Assembly (NCBI RefSeq): GCF_949628265.1
Contig: NC_088786.1
Span: 1,116,001-1,180,000 of the forward strand
Source: Cloeon dipterum
Taxonomy: Eukaryota > Arthropoda > Insecta > Ephemeroptera > Baetidae
Direction of reading: 5' to 3'
DNA length: 64,000 bases
Shown one piece after another: positions 26,471 to 37,976 of this stretch (positions are counted from its first letter, which is position 1; every line of letters begins with the position of its first letter). A program made the translations under genes and the position numbers. A model generated the notes under the pieces. It saw only the letters and a program-made list of their open reading frames with translations. It was not told the origin of the DNA and did no database searches.

Positions 26471-27522
26471 ACTCGTGTCATACTCACTCGAACCACTGAT
26501 ATCCATTCCTATACTCACGTAGTTACTTGGCCGTAGACAAAATTGTTGAATCTATATCATTCGTGTACTGCGTTAATTTATTTATCGATGGCGAACTTCC
26601 GTTTTTGAGCAACTTATTCAAAGCATTAAAAACACGATATAGTGGAAAATTGTTGCATGAGAGGCAGACAATAAAATGCGCGTCATTCATTCATACACTT
26701 GAATGGAGGTAATTAAGATAAGAAAATATTACAAATTAAAGATATGCATCTGGTGATGTAATACGGTGTGATAAAAATAAAAGTATATCTGGCGTTACTC
26801 AAACATTCCAAAACACTTATTATCAGTTTCATTTTACAATGTGTACATCAAATATTTTTATCACTTGAAATGAACTCCGTAGGTGTTTTAATATGGTTTT
26901 GTTTGAGCTCTATCCTGATTTTTTGGTATGTCAAAATAATCTAGTTTGCCAAAAAAATTAAGTGCCGTTTTTCCAGAAAATGAGATTAAACTTTGTGCCA
27001 AAAGTTTCCTAATTAAATTGACAACTTTTACTTAGCATTAAGTTTTTAAATTTTGGACATCTTCAAAACGGCCCTGTAATTTTTTTCCTAAATATGATCT
27101 AAAATGTTGTCCCAAATTTAAAATGCTTATAATAAATTTTCGGCAATATGAAACCTTTAGTTTATCAGATACAAAGGGTTAAATATTGAAAAAGGGTGTT
27201 TTTATTTGAGGTGAATTTTGAGAGAACATGCTGAAGTCAGAAAAGAAAATAAATAATGTACCCTGGCGTCAGGGTAGCACTCCAACGACACCTGACGGCC
27301 TCTGTATTCATTTGATTTGCACGATTGAAACCTCGTTGGGATGGCCAAATCGAGATCTTTCAGAATGTGTGCAATTTTACCCTTAGGAAGCTGTCAGGGT
27401 GCTCAGGAAATGGCCATAACAATAAATAAATAACAACCTGAATTCTTGTTAGCAAGCTGACACTACCTGCTATAATAGCACTTTAATGGAAGCAAAAATG
27501 CGATATGATCATAAAAATAATC
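26471..27522. other. 3' flank of WDR7 and of HSD17B10
   Basis: The WDR7 3' UTR probably ends after AATAAA at 26670-26675. The HSD17B10 poly(A) signal is probably ATTAAA on the minus strand at 27482-27487. Between them, about 26890-27420 is a copy of repeat family D. No further gene is seen. Confidence 0.5.
26890..27420 (+). repeat. dispersed repeat family D, copy 3
   Basis: Matches 3620-4200 in order: TGCCGTTTTTCCAGAAAA, AGGGTTAAATATTGAAAAAG, CCTGGCGTCAGGGTAGC, GCACGATTG..GTTGG..GGCCAA, and CCCTTAGGAAGCTGTCAGGG. Confidence 0.6.
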
Positions 27523-28543
27523 CTAAGGTTGCATTCTGAGGGCTCCGTCCAGCCTGATGACCTCTCCGTTGAGCATTGGATTCGAGATGACGCACTCGAC
27601 CAACATGGCGAACTCGTCAGGGTGGCCGAGGCGTTGGGGGCAAGGTACTGTCTTGGCGAGGTACGTCCTCACCTTGTCAGGGAGCGCTTGCAGCAGCGGC
27701 GTGTCGAACAGACCTGGAGCAATCGTGCAGACCCTGATACCCTGACTGGCAAGGTCTCGCGCGATGGGCAAGGTCATGCCCACAATGGCGCCTTTACTGG
27801 CAGAGTAGGCGGCCTGGCCCATTTGGCCGTCGTACGCTGCCACGCTGGCTGTGTTGACTATGACCCCTCTCTGGTTGTTTTCGTCAGGTGTGTTTTTACC
27901 GATGAGACCGGCTGAGAGGCGAATTACGTTGAAGCTGCCAGCGGTGTTAATCTAGAAATTCAACTCTGAACATTGAGATAGAACAGGTCAAAATGCGTAC
28001 GGTTAAAACGCGAATAAAATCCTCAAGTTTGTGGGGAAGGTCTTTGTTGAAATTGTAGGTCTTGAAAGCGGCTCCAACTCCCGCACAATTAATTGCAGCG
28101 GTCAGTCCTCCGAATTTTTCTTTGCACACGTTAAGGGCATTATTGACGTCGTTTTCTGACGTGATCTGAAATTTGAAAAGAAATTCGTGTGTTGGTCCAA
28201 AATTGTATATATCATTTTTTTGAAAACCTACGTCTGTTGGTACAAAAACAGCATTTTCTCCTAGAGACTTAGCAACCTCTTCCCCTTTTGATGCTGGCAA
28301 ATCACACAAGAGAACTCTTCCTCCTTGTTTGACCAATCTCTCGGCGGTGGCTCGTCCGAGACCCGAGGCGCTCCCGGTAACAAGACTGACGACGTTCTGA
28401 AAATTTAAATTAATATTTTCATATCACTCATCATGCACGTTCCATCGCTTATTTACTTCAGAACGAAAACCAGTCTTTTAAGAAAAACTATGTACATACC
28501 ATTAATTGTCTCAGTAAATTAATATTCTTTTTACCTTCAACAT
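27523..28543 (-). CDS. HSD17B10: 3-hydroxyacyl-CoA dehydrogenase type-2 (17-beta-HSD10, scully)
   Basis: A mitochondrial NAD-dependent short-chain dehydrogenase of isoleucine and branched fatty acid oxidation. In animals it is also a subunit of the mitochondrial tRNA methylation and RNase P complex. Four coding exons on the minus strand (28535-28543, 28232-28396, 28001-28165, 27523-27951) give 255 residues, the usual length. The NAD-binding loop is TGSASGLG at residues 10-17. The catalytic triad is visible: Ser149 in IVNTAS, Tyr162 and Lys166 in YSASKG. The conserved APGLFDTP and [14 protein letters not shown] end segments are present. The first coding exon is only three codons, ending at a GTAAAA donor. 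The N-terminus serves as a non-cleaved mitochondrial signal in this family. Confidence 0.96.
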
Positions 28544-31117
28544 GCTTGACGAGGTGAGACAAGGCGGGTGACTCGCGAAAATCAAAGTCAACTTGAACTT
28601 GAAGACTGGCAGCGAGGCTGATTGTGTTGTGCGATTGTGAGAGCAAATTTTCAAGAAAGGGGGCGTGTCCTCGTAGCCAGGAGCCGCGGGAGCTCAACAT
28701 GTGTGCATGCGTTCACGTGCGCGCCGGTGTGAAAAGTTATTTTTTAATTTTTCTATTTATAAAGACTTAAAGGGTTGACGACAATGACGACGAAGAACTT
28801 TCACTCTGGCTAGCACGGCAAATAAAAATTTCATTTTTCTTGTTCGTAAACATAAAATTTGACGCTGCTTTTTGATGTTATTTCCCCAAATAATATAATT
28901 AGTTATATTAAATCACAATACGATACTAAACCTGCAGGAATAAAATTTTAATAATTAATTACGGAATTCGAAAAAATTAAGCACGCAATTCAGAGAAAGC
29001 AGCAAAATTTCTTTGCAAAAAAAAAACATTATTTGTTTTTAGCTGATTGGCCGGCACAATGAATTTGGAGGGAACTGCTGTATTATATTTTAGGAAGAGG
29101 GTTTGACATTGCAAAAGCATAAAATAAACTTGTATCGTAAAGCTGCTTGGCTTTATGCTTTTTATTCAATTAAAAAATCACTTACAATTTAGAGCATACC
29201 AATTGGAAGTTAAGAATGTATTTATACAGTTGAAGCACGTGGTAAGACAATTGGAGCGGTCTAAAACAATTCGATTTTTATACAAAGTGACGATGGACAT
29301 GTAGTGATTTTTCCCTAACTTTTAAATCTAGGTCGTCTAGGTCTCCAACTAAAGTTAAATGCGTCTTCTGCAGAGTCCAGTCGCTTCTCAAAAAGGAATT
29401 CAACCAGATAATTACCTCATTTCACATTTCAATTAACACAAAAAATGTCCAGCAGCTACCCGACATTTTCTGTCTCAACGCAAAATTTGCAAACGCAAGT
29501 CAAGACGAGTACAAAAGGTGAGCATCGTTTGCAAATTTCGCCTGTTAGTTTTGCATCAAAATCGAAATGCGAGTTAGATCACAACTGAAGAATATTAAAT
29601 ACGAAACAACAGTAATAATTCTCGTAGACAAACAGTCACAGATTCTCCGGTAGTTTTTTTTCAGCTCCAGACGCACAAGTCTTTAGAAACGTTCCATTTT
29701 CAGGGGGGCGAAATAATTATTGATCGCTTATTTTCGGCTTCCTAGATTATTTATTTTGATTTGAGTATACTTAAATGGAGAAAACTGGGGTATATTCGAT
29801 AAGAGGAGGCGGCGGCGACGGCGGCGGCCAAGTGGTCGGTCTCAGACATTCAATACAAATTGCATTTTTTTCCCTCTCGAGTTCGTGCTGTCCAATCGAA
29901 GGGACAACCCTCGGAAAGGCTCGGGCACGTCACGCATGAGCAGTTTTTCGTTCCAACAAGGAAAATTAACAATAATTGTCTCCATAGATAAGCTAGGGTG
30001 CTGAGAAATGCACTGCACGTGTGCGCAACAGTAAACAGGCATGAAGGGCGTGCGAACACAAGTTTTAGTAGAGGACAATCTGTTAAATTAGCGTAGTGCC
30101 GCGACCACTGTGCATTGTGCATGCATGACCGGATCGAAGAAACCAAATTAATGAACTAGTCTCTCTGGGTCTAGGGACAAGAGGAGACACATGCCATCAA
30201 ATATACTGACGTACCGACTAAAATAATGTAATTATTACAAGGTCGGTTCTAAATAAAGGCTCGGGGCGTTGCCCTACTGGACCAATGTTGATTTTCGATC
30301 ATTGACCCACTTTTTTGGAGGTTAAAAAGTTAATAAATATTCACATGGAATTTTTTCAAATTGTGTCCCATTAAATGGAGAATAACATACCAAAAAATGG
30401 CAACACGGTTATTTTTCTATCGCGAGATTTTCAATTTGCTAAGTTTAATGTCAATCGTGACTAATAAGTATATTTGAGAGGTACCGGTTGGAGTTGCAAC
30501 TCACCCCCTGCCTCCGGGGGTGGCTTTTCGAGGCTAAATTTAACTAGGAATCGATTCAAATGTGTTTCGCCACCACGAATTAAACTCAATTTGCTGCATT
30601 TTGTAGGAATTACAACATTGGTCCAGCAGAGGGAAAGCCGTGCACAAAATTTCATCAAGATCTTGAAGGGTCCGCCTTTATTTGGACCCGACCATAATGT
30701 GAATGCACAGGAACAAAAGATGAAATAATAAATTAACATCGTTTAAAACTCTAAGGCTGGTGTTGTGTTATTTCTTGTGTGTTATTCCAAAGTGATACTT
30801 CTTAAGTTGTACAGCCGGTGGGTTTTAAATTCTCATGCCATATTGCCATCATGTGTGTAGAAACGATCGATCGTGCTTCTTTTCCCTGTGCCATCCTGCA
30901 AGTAGTGCGTCTTACCGAGCACTGTTCAAAATAAGATCAGAACTGAAAGTCGGCCCGGCCCCTCCCCGCTCGCTGCGATTCAAGTTCTCACTCTGGCAGG
31001 CACGACACTCGACACATCTTGAGATTCGGTCTCAATTAAAGGGTAAGCTCGGCAACAGCACACGCACCCGCTGGCACCCTTTGTTTTTTTCTCTCTCTCT
31101 CTCATCAGTCCATCAGA
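28544..31117. other. spacer between HSD17B10 and the TBP-like gene
   Basis: No supported gene. The HSD17B10 promoter should lie near 28550-28720. A (GGC)n-like stretch is near 29805. A block at about 30475-30760 with ACAAAATTTCATCAAGATCT and an AATAAATTA end looks like the 3' tail of a degraded non-LTR element, but I cannot prove it. The TBP-like gene's 3' UTR extends below 31118. Confidence 0.35.
31088..31103. repeat. (CT)n microsatellite
   Basis: Short CT dinucleotide tract a few bases outside the stop codon of the TBP-like gene, so it is transcribed as (AG)n in its 3' UTR. Confidence 0.85.
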
Positions 31118-34100
31118 TTAGTCAACTTCGTCGGACAAAACATCATCGTCTTCCTCCTCCTCCTCCTCTGCTTCTTCTTCTTCTTCTTCTTCGTCCAAAC
31201 CGTCTTCTGAGTTGAGCTCTTGTTTTATCTTTTTGCTCGGCTTGTTGTACCCTACCGTTTTCAGTCGTTTCAGTTCCGCGCGATTTTTCATCCGCTCGAT
31301 TTGTGCGGCAGTGCGCTCTGATCGGAAAGGCTGCACCAACGGGAAAATTTGCTCCACTGCTGACTGCACAGCTGACACACTCGGAGCTGAAAAACAAATT
31401 TTTAAAACGTGTCTTATAAACCAATTCTTTTGGAGGATTAAATTTGGTTTAATGTCACTGCTCAATGAGACGAATCGATCAGCGGGTCAATTTAGACGTT
31501 TTGCAAAGAATTACAAGTTTCCCAGAAGGGTTGCTTCCGAGAGGCTTTTGTGGGGTTTCAATGAAAAAATAAAATATTCCAGTACATAACATTTCACTGT
31601 GAAATATACGCTGTTATAAAATCTCTTTTTATAAACCAACGCGTGCAAATTCGTTAAGCCTCAGCTTTGAAATCATTGTCGTTTGCACGGGAATGTTAAG
31701 CTCTGGCTTTTGACGCGTGTCATGCAGGGTTGCAAAAAAAAAAATGCAGTGGTAAAATGCGGTTTTGTTCAATTTTAACCAGTTTCTTGCAGGCAATATT
31801 TTCACCTTATTTTTCAATCAATTTCTAATTATTAGCTCATGACTTGAAGAGATACTTGTCTGAGATAAATTTTTGAAGAAATTGAGGCATCAAAATGGCA
31901 ATTTAAAAGAAAATATCCGCACAGTGGAGGAAATTTTAAGCACTCCGACCGAAATTTTAGATTTTCACAGAAGAAAAATGGAATTAATTCATTTCTTGCA
32001 ATTCTTGCGCAAGAAATCGGTAAAAAAACGTTAAAAACCAGTGGTGAAAAAACCGGGCGGTAAGCAAATGCAACCCTGTGCCATGATTGTGTACATCCGC
32101 GGTGCGTTGCAAACACCCAGGGTATTTTTTGACAAACCTCGCACGCCTCATGCAAATAAATTGGGAACAGGAACCCGCCACAACCCTGATTAACCTCTAT
32201 TGCATTACATAAACCGCATTCAGTGACAGCTCATTCGCCTCCTATATTATTTTTTTTTTCGTGTAAAAATGTTAAAATTAATATTGTATTTTTTCCTATT
32301 AACCTAGTAGTGAGCCCATGAATTTTTAAAAAATTATCTTAAACCGTTAATGAGCAATTAGCCAATTACTCGACATGAGCATACAAATTCGGTACTTTCC
32401 AGTAAGTAAAAAATGACCCATCGATATATTTGTCTTGTCAAGAATAATATCATTATGATTGAATGTAAACTGGCTTCAGAAATCGATTTTGAAACATTTT
32501 CCATTAAAACCTTCGAAGCCTCAATACTTGCTCACTCCATCGATTTACTGAATTCTCAAAAACTATAACGTTTCCTTGTTAAAAGTCGAAATTATATATT
32601 TGAGTTGGTGACAGAACTTTCCACACGCAAATTTCACGCACTTCCGCTCTAATTTCGAGTTTGTTTCTGTTGTCACGTGTTTTGGACAGAGACCTAATTG
32701 GTGGGAAACACGAACTCATTTCTTTTTGTTTTACCAGGGTAGATAAAATGCTGATAAAATAGTATTTATCAAGGTCGAAATTTAAGTCGCAGTTGAAGTG
32801 CCCAAAACAAGCAAATGAGCGTTCCATCAAATTTATTTCTTTAAGTAAAAAAAAACAAATTTTCCTTATATTTAAAACTAACATCTGCCAGGCTGTCATT
32901 TAAATTTGTGAGTAAATCAGCTCAAAAGTTTCCCTACTGTAAAATCACGATTTATTTCATAATAATTTCCTCCGATTCGAGACAACAGGGATCGAAATAC
33001 AGCGAAAAAATCGCGAAATTTGGCAGAATCTGAATTATAACTGTTTGTTTTTTTGTACTCACCACCAGTAATGGTAATGCTTCCAGTTGAAAATATCTTG
33101 AGAGTAGCTCTATAAGGTTTATTTATCCTAAAAGTGACTCCAGGATGAAGTTCTGGTTCGTAACTGCGGAATATTTACGTAAAATATTAATTTGGAGAAC
33201 AAACCCCTGATCCGGCCATTATTACCTAGCTTGACTTCTGTACTGCTCTGAGAATGGTGCAATTTTTATGTTAAAAGGCATGACGCAGGAGCCGAGAACG
33301 TTGACGACTCGGTAGTTGGCGAATTTGGTTTTGAAGCCAATTCTCTGCAACTGCCTGGCGACCCGTCTAGCTGCTATGCGAGCACAAGGTTCCGTGGTCG
33401 CACCGGTCACAGTCACTTTGCCCGACGACCAAATTGAGGCAGTTGTGTAAGGTCGGCGCAACTTCATCGTCACCATCTACAAAAATCAGTCGTTTCATTT
33501 TTTGGACCAAGGCAAAATTGGTTTCAGCCAACTTGGGAACGAGTCAACTGCTTTTCTTTCCTTTCTATTAGAAATAGAGACTAATTAAGAGAGAGATGTG
33601 CGGAGCCCCAATTCTGCTACCAGAACGCGTGAAACACAAATCAGAGATTGCTAAAAAAAAAACAGCTGAGAACTGTCTAAAATCGTCTAATATTTGTATA
33701 AAAGCGTTTGACATGTGTCTGAAAGTATCTATTTAAGGTTCTGAAATCTTTCTTAAGCGTCCAAATACTTTCTACAAGCACAAGCTTTTAAAAACTGACT
33801 AAGAGTGTCCGAAAACTGTTTAAATTTGTCCAAAAGCATTTCAAAAAGTGTCTGGAAACGACTACACGCGTTTAAAAAGGTTTATAAGCGATTGAAAACT
33901 GTCTAAGAGCACCACAAAATGGTCTAGAAGTGCCCCAAAAACTGCTTAAAGGGTCTCAAAACTTTCTTCAAGCGTCTGGAAACTATCTGAGCGTACAAGC
34001 GTCTGAAAAAACCGACTAAGATTGTCCAAAAACAGTGTAAAAGCGTCTAAAAATTTTCCATAAGCGTTTGAAATCTCTCCAACAGCGTCTGGAAACTGAA

Positions 34101-34801
34101 TATAAAAACTTAAAACTGTCTAAGAGCATTAAAATATGTCTAAAAGCGTTTTAAAGCTAAAAAAAACGTCAGGAACTATTAGAGAGCACCGGAAAATGGT
34201 CACGATTGTCCACAAATTGTCAATAATAGTTAAAAAGTAATTTGAAAGTGTCTGAAAATTGGCTGACGTGCGCCAATCAGTGTTGAGTATAGAATTCCTG
34301 CAGCTTACTCCGATTTACGAGTTTTCATTCGCATTTAAATCGATAGACCAACTTTAAAGAGTTTAAACTGCAAGAGGACACACAAAAAACTGTTGCACGC
34401 GCATTGGTAGAGAGGGAGGTTCTTCTGGGAGTCTTTTTGGACTCGGATAACTTTCTGCACGAACAAGCAGCTCACTATTCACCAAGGTATTGATTGGTTT
34501 GGAAATAATCAACGCATCCACTGACCCCTTGATCCCGCTTGAACTCGACGTTGGTGCCCTTCAAGGCGATTTCCCGCAAGTTCAGGTGGCACCTGACGCT
34601 AAAACTGCACACCACATTGCTGATTTCAATGTCTATTTCAGGAACATCTTCTTCGGGTTCTTGGACGCCGTTGGTCATTTCCTTCGTGCCCTCTGCTTCC
34701 TTGATCGCATCTTGCTCCAGGTTGTAGTGTCCCGACGTCAAGTCCACGTGGTTGCCATTTGTGAGGATACCATTCTTGGCGGCCTCGAAAGTTGTGGCCA
34801 T
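31118..34801 (-). CDS. TBPL1: TATA-box-binding protein-like factor (TBPL1/TRF2)
   Basis: A TBP paralogue that serves TATA-less promoters with TFIIA and TFIIB rather than binding TATA. Four coding exons (34526-34801, 33226-33476, 33063-33163, 31118-31386) close in phase and give about 298 residues. Residues 1-70 are a family-variable N-terminus. The first core repeat runs from ISNVVCSFSVRCHLNLREIA through KLRRPYTTASIWSSGKVTVTG. The second has VVNVLGSCVMPFNI, SYEPELHPGVTFRI and TLKIFSTGSITITG, ending EQIFPLVQPFRSERT. A long acidic C-terminal tail of Glu and Asp is encoded by a GAG/GAA microsatellite. The start MATTF lies just after a splice acceptor (34824-34826), so a 5' UTR exon lies upstream. 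Intron 1 holds a minisatellite and intron 3 a hAT-like MITE. Confidence 0.95.
31725..32078 (-). mobile_element. hAT-like MITE (CAGGGTTGCA family), copy 1
   Basis: Terminal inverted repeats CAGGGTTGCA and TGCAACCCTG enclose 354 bp without coding potential. The flanks GTGTCATG and GTGCCATG (the second overlapping the last G) read as an 8-bp target duplication with one change. It lies in intron 3 of the TBP-like gene. Orientation was chosen to match the 51398 copy as plus. Confidence 0.82.
32925..33050 (+). repeat. old dispersed repeat (family C), intronic copy
   Basis: AAAAGTTTCCCTACTGTAAA, ATCACGATTTATTTCATAAT and GAGACAACAGGGATCGAAAT align in order with the other copies. It lies directly next to a splice donor of the TBP-like gene. 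Confidence 0.55.
33680..34270. repeat. degenerate minisatellite
   Basis: About 590 bp of imperfect tandem units of roughly 18-25 nt around GTCTAAAAGCGTCTGAAAAC and GTCTAAGAGC. The motif recurs more than 20 times with drift and no fixed period. It lies within intron 1 of the TBP-like gene. A short related stretch (CATCTAAGAGCGTCTAAAT) is at 57029-57076. Confidence 0.75.
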
Positions 34802-35847
34802 TTCTTCCTCAGACGACAGGCCTCTGCAATACAAGACGAGGACTGAGTGAGTGCACCATTTTAACCAAGAATTTTAGCATCGCGGTGATATTCCCGATGC
34901 ACCTGCTTCATGTTAGCATTCTAGAGTGAAGATATACGTGACATTTGTATTCCAACGTAAAAATAACCTTATTAAGAAACACTAAGGACGTGTACGCCCA
35001 AGGTTAGCTCACTGAGACGCAACTCTTTTAAAACTTCGCGACGAAATTAATTCGTTCAACGCTCCGGGCGCGAACGTTTAGTTTAAATTTCAATCGATGC
35101 GTTTGACACTAAACACCCAAATAAGCAGCCGTGCAGAATTGCAGACTCGATTCCGCATTATTTTCTTTCCCTTCGCAGCAGGCAATCGATAGCCTACATA
35201 ACCGCAGATCGATTAAAAAGCAAAGCGCATTCTGTCTACAAAAGAGACAATGGGGGACACGGCACGAGGAAATTATTCTGTCTCACTTCCTGAACGAAAG
35301 AAAGACAGATTTTCTGGAAAAATATTGTCCGTACAGGAAGACGAAATCTAACCCACACACTGTGTTTTCAGGCAAGGGCTAATGGTGCAAGCCCAAGTGT
35401 CGCCGAAAAATAGCACAAAGGGGGCATCATCGACAAGTCGAGGTATTCAGTCAGTTACTTCTCTCATTACCATGCAGAGTTGGACGAGAGTTGGTCCACG
35501 GGGAGATCTGGGATTCACGGGAATCTGATAAAATACAGCAGGTCAATCATGAGCCATCAACACTCCTTTGGACTCCATTGACTATCGAATCTAGTGACAT
35601 CTGGTGTCTGCGATCGCTTCTCTGCTAACAAACGAAAGCCGCATCGCCATTTCCAGCATCCTGATTGGCCCATTTTTGTAAGCAGTTTTTCATCCACGTG
35701 GTGCGCGCCAAATTTAAATTTAGCGCGCCCTCAACACAACACAACACAGCAACCTTATGAAAGCGCATTCATACCTTCACAAAGAGTTCCTTAATGATTT
35801 CAATTTACTATTGATCCTTCGTCGGTGTTTTTTCTTCTCCATTCATC
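34802..35847. other. divergent promoter region, TBP-like gene and LRR1
   Basis: Both genes are transcribed outward from this 1-kb interval. It should contain the 5' UTR exon of the TBP-like gene and both promoters. I see no TATA box in either direction and no repeat. Confidence 0.45.
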
Positions 35848-37457
35848 ATGAAGATCATATGTGATTTGTGTATAAACAATCTAGATTATGCAGGCCTGAT
35901 GGTAGTCAGGAATCGTGCCAGAAGATGCCAAATCAGTGTCATCAATGGTGATGTTTCACAACGTCTCTTCTTGATTGTACAAAGCGCTGACAACAAAACT
36001 GGGACGCGTTATGATGTAAGCAATGTAACACAACCTCAGGAACAAAAATTAAAAGCCACTCTTAGCTTACAGGAAACATCGACCGAATGTTTGAAAGGTT
36101 TGTGTCAGAAGGGAAGTGCACCATTCGACTGAAGAGCCCGCACGTCGACCTGATTTTCAGCAATTGCGATGCTTTGCGGCTGGGGCTCTTTTTAAAGACT
36201 GTCAAAACGGGAGTGGTAGTTTCAAATAATACGACTGGTATGCGTAATAATCTTCTCAAAACAATTTTGAAGTTGAACATGATTATGTCTATCTAATTTC
36301 AGCTGGAAATGAAAGTCTAAGCTGTGGGAAGTCGACAAAGAGACCGTGTGCCGACTTGCCTGCAACGCAAAAAAAGTTCAAAGTCCCGAAAGTCCCAAAC
36401 CTCTATGACAAATCTCGCACGAGCCTGATCATTCATTCAAGACGGGAATTGGTCACTTCTACTTTTTCACAAACACTTGTTGAGTTGAAGGTAACTATCT
36501 TCCAACATATTTGGACATTGTGCGAATTAAAATCGTTTTTAGCTGGCAGGGTTAGCTTTAGGCGACTTTCCACCTTCTGTGAGCAAGCTTGCAAGGCTCA
36601 AGATTTTGGACCTGTCAAATAATGAGATTCGCAGACTGCCAAACACCTTTGTTGCCAAGCTGGTTGAACTGAATTTAAGTGGCAATGCACTTGCTAGTCC
36701 ATATTACAAGAACTGGCGCCTACTCGCACTGCCCAATGTCAAGAGCTCTTTGCAGGTTCTCGACCTGTCTGACAACAACGTAATTGTGAAATTGTTTCCC
36801 ATGGTATTCACTGAAATCCTGATTTAACAGCTCGCCATCCTGCCACTGGACATCGTGAAACTAGAGATGTTGACTTCATTGAACCTCTCAAACAATCACA
36901 TCACTAGAATCCCAACTGCCTTTGGATTACTGAAAAGACTGAGGTATTTGAGCGGTTTTCAGCTTTGAAACACATTTTAATAATTTTCGTAAATTTTCAG
37001 AAATTTGGACATTTCAAGAAACATGATTGTAGCGATTGATGTCAGTTTCAAGATGCTCAAACTAAACACCTGCGATATCTCGGATGCACTTACCCCTCCC
37101 CCTCTCAATACCATGGACAATTTTCCTTCCATCATTCCATCTTCTGTTCCTAGTTTGAGGAGCATTGCATCTGCTTATGTGATCGAACGAGGGTAATTAT
37201 TTAGCACTGCAAACAAGCTACAAACTAATACTATATCCTGCATTAGACTGAACTACGAAGTGCTGCCCATGACTGTCCAAGATGACATGTTGCTGATGCG
37301 CCGATGTCTTTGCCTCAAGGTAGTTGCACACTCTGCAGAGGAATTTTCCCGAATCGATGTCAGACACATTGCGCAAACTTGCATTTTTTCCAATGGCGAC
37401 TCTGTGGCTAGAATGAACTACAGCATTTGCAATAATTGCCGCAAGCGTAAATTGTGA
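35848..37457 (+). CDS. LRR1: leucine-rich repeat protein 1 (LRR1/PPIL5), CUL2 substrate receptor
   Basis: The substrate receptor of a CUL2 ubiquitin ligase that, in animals, removes the CMG helicase during replication termination. Seven coding exons: 35848-36015, 36066-36237, 36303-36490, 36543-36779, 36831-36943, 37001-37192, 37247-37457, about 426 residues (human 414). The N-terminus matches the family's pleckstrin-like region (MKIICDL, LFLIVQSADNKTGTRYD, DRMFERFVSEGKCTIRLKSP). Leucine-rich repeats run through the middle (LKILDLSNNEIRRLP, LQVLDLSDNN, LTSLNLSNNHITRIP, RNLDISRN). The C-terminus has a cysteine-bearing segment (RRCLCLK, TCIFSNGD, CNNCRKRKL) that may correspond to the VHL-box and zinc-finger-like end. 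Exon 2 uses the acceptor ending at 36065; the stronger-looking CAG seven bases later shifts the frame into an early stop. Confidence 0.9.
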
Positions 37458-37976
37458 GTTACTCAAAAATTAAGTGAGGTTAAATAATACCATTTTATTT
37501 TAATAGCAAGAGCACACATTAATGGTTTGTCATTTTTACAGTGTCCACATAATGCCGTTGTTTTCCGGAAACTGACTTGCCAGTGGTTAAAACCGGTTTT
37601 AACCGGACGATTGCGGACTCCTAAAAATTGTTAACATTTGTCTCACAACAATGTATTTAGCACACCGTTGTCGTCACATAAAGTGCCGTCAATGCCGTGA
37701 ACGGTGACAACATGTTTGTTTTGCAGGAATAGTAAGAAATTTAAAATATTGTATAATAAACGTGACTTATCCTTGGTGTATAATATTAATTATTAATTTA
37801 ATATCTTAATAACTTAACAATTAATACAACTACTGTTGTAATGAACAATGAATCAAAATCAGGTATTTTTTTTAAATTAGAAAAAACCGGAAAGTGCCGG
37901 CTAAAACGTTCTGGCAAAAACCGGTTTTAGCCATGCCGGTTATAACCGGCTGGCTGAAACTTTGAAAATCGCATTT
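37458..37976. other. convergent 3' spacer with palindromic AACCGG repeats
   Basis: Between the stop codons of LRR1 and the M16 peptidase. The perfect palindrome GGTTAAAACCGGTTTTAACC is at 37585-37604. Further CCGGTTTTAGCC and GGTTATAACCGGC blocks are at about 37880-37955, suggesting a transposon relic with inverted subterminal repeats. AATAAA for LRR1 is at 37755-37760. Confidence 0.5.

Noticed and set aside
29842..30146. Two minus-strand frames with Cys-rich short peptides
   Set aside because: They overlap in different frames, have no signal peptide or splice pattern, and resemble nothing known.
30461..30739. Overlapping open frames on both strands (about 85-92 residues)
   Set aside because: No family resemblance; the block looks more like a degraded retroelement 3' tail, and I could not support that firmly either.
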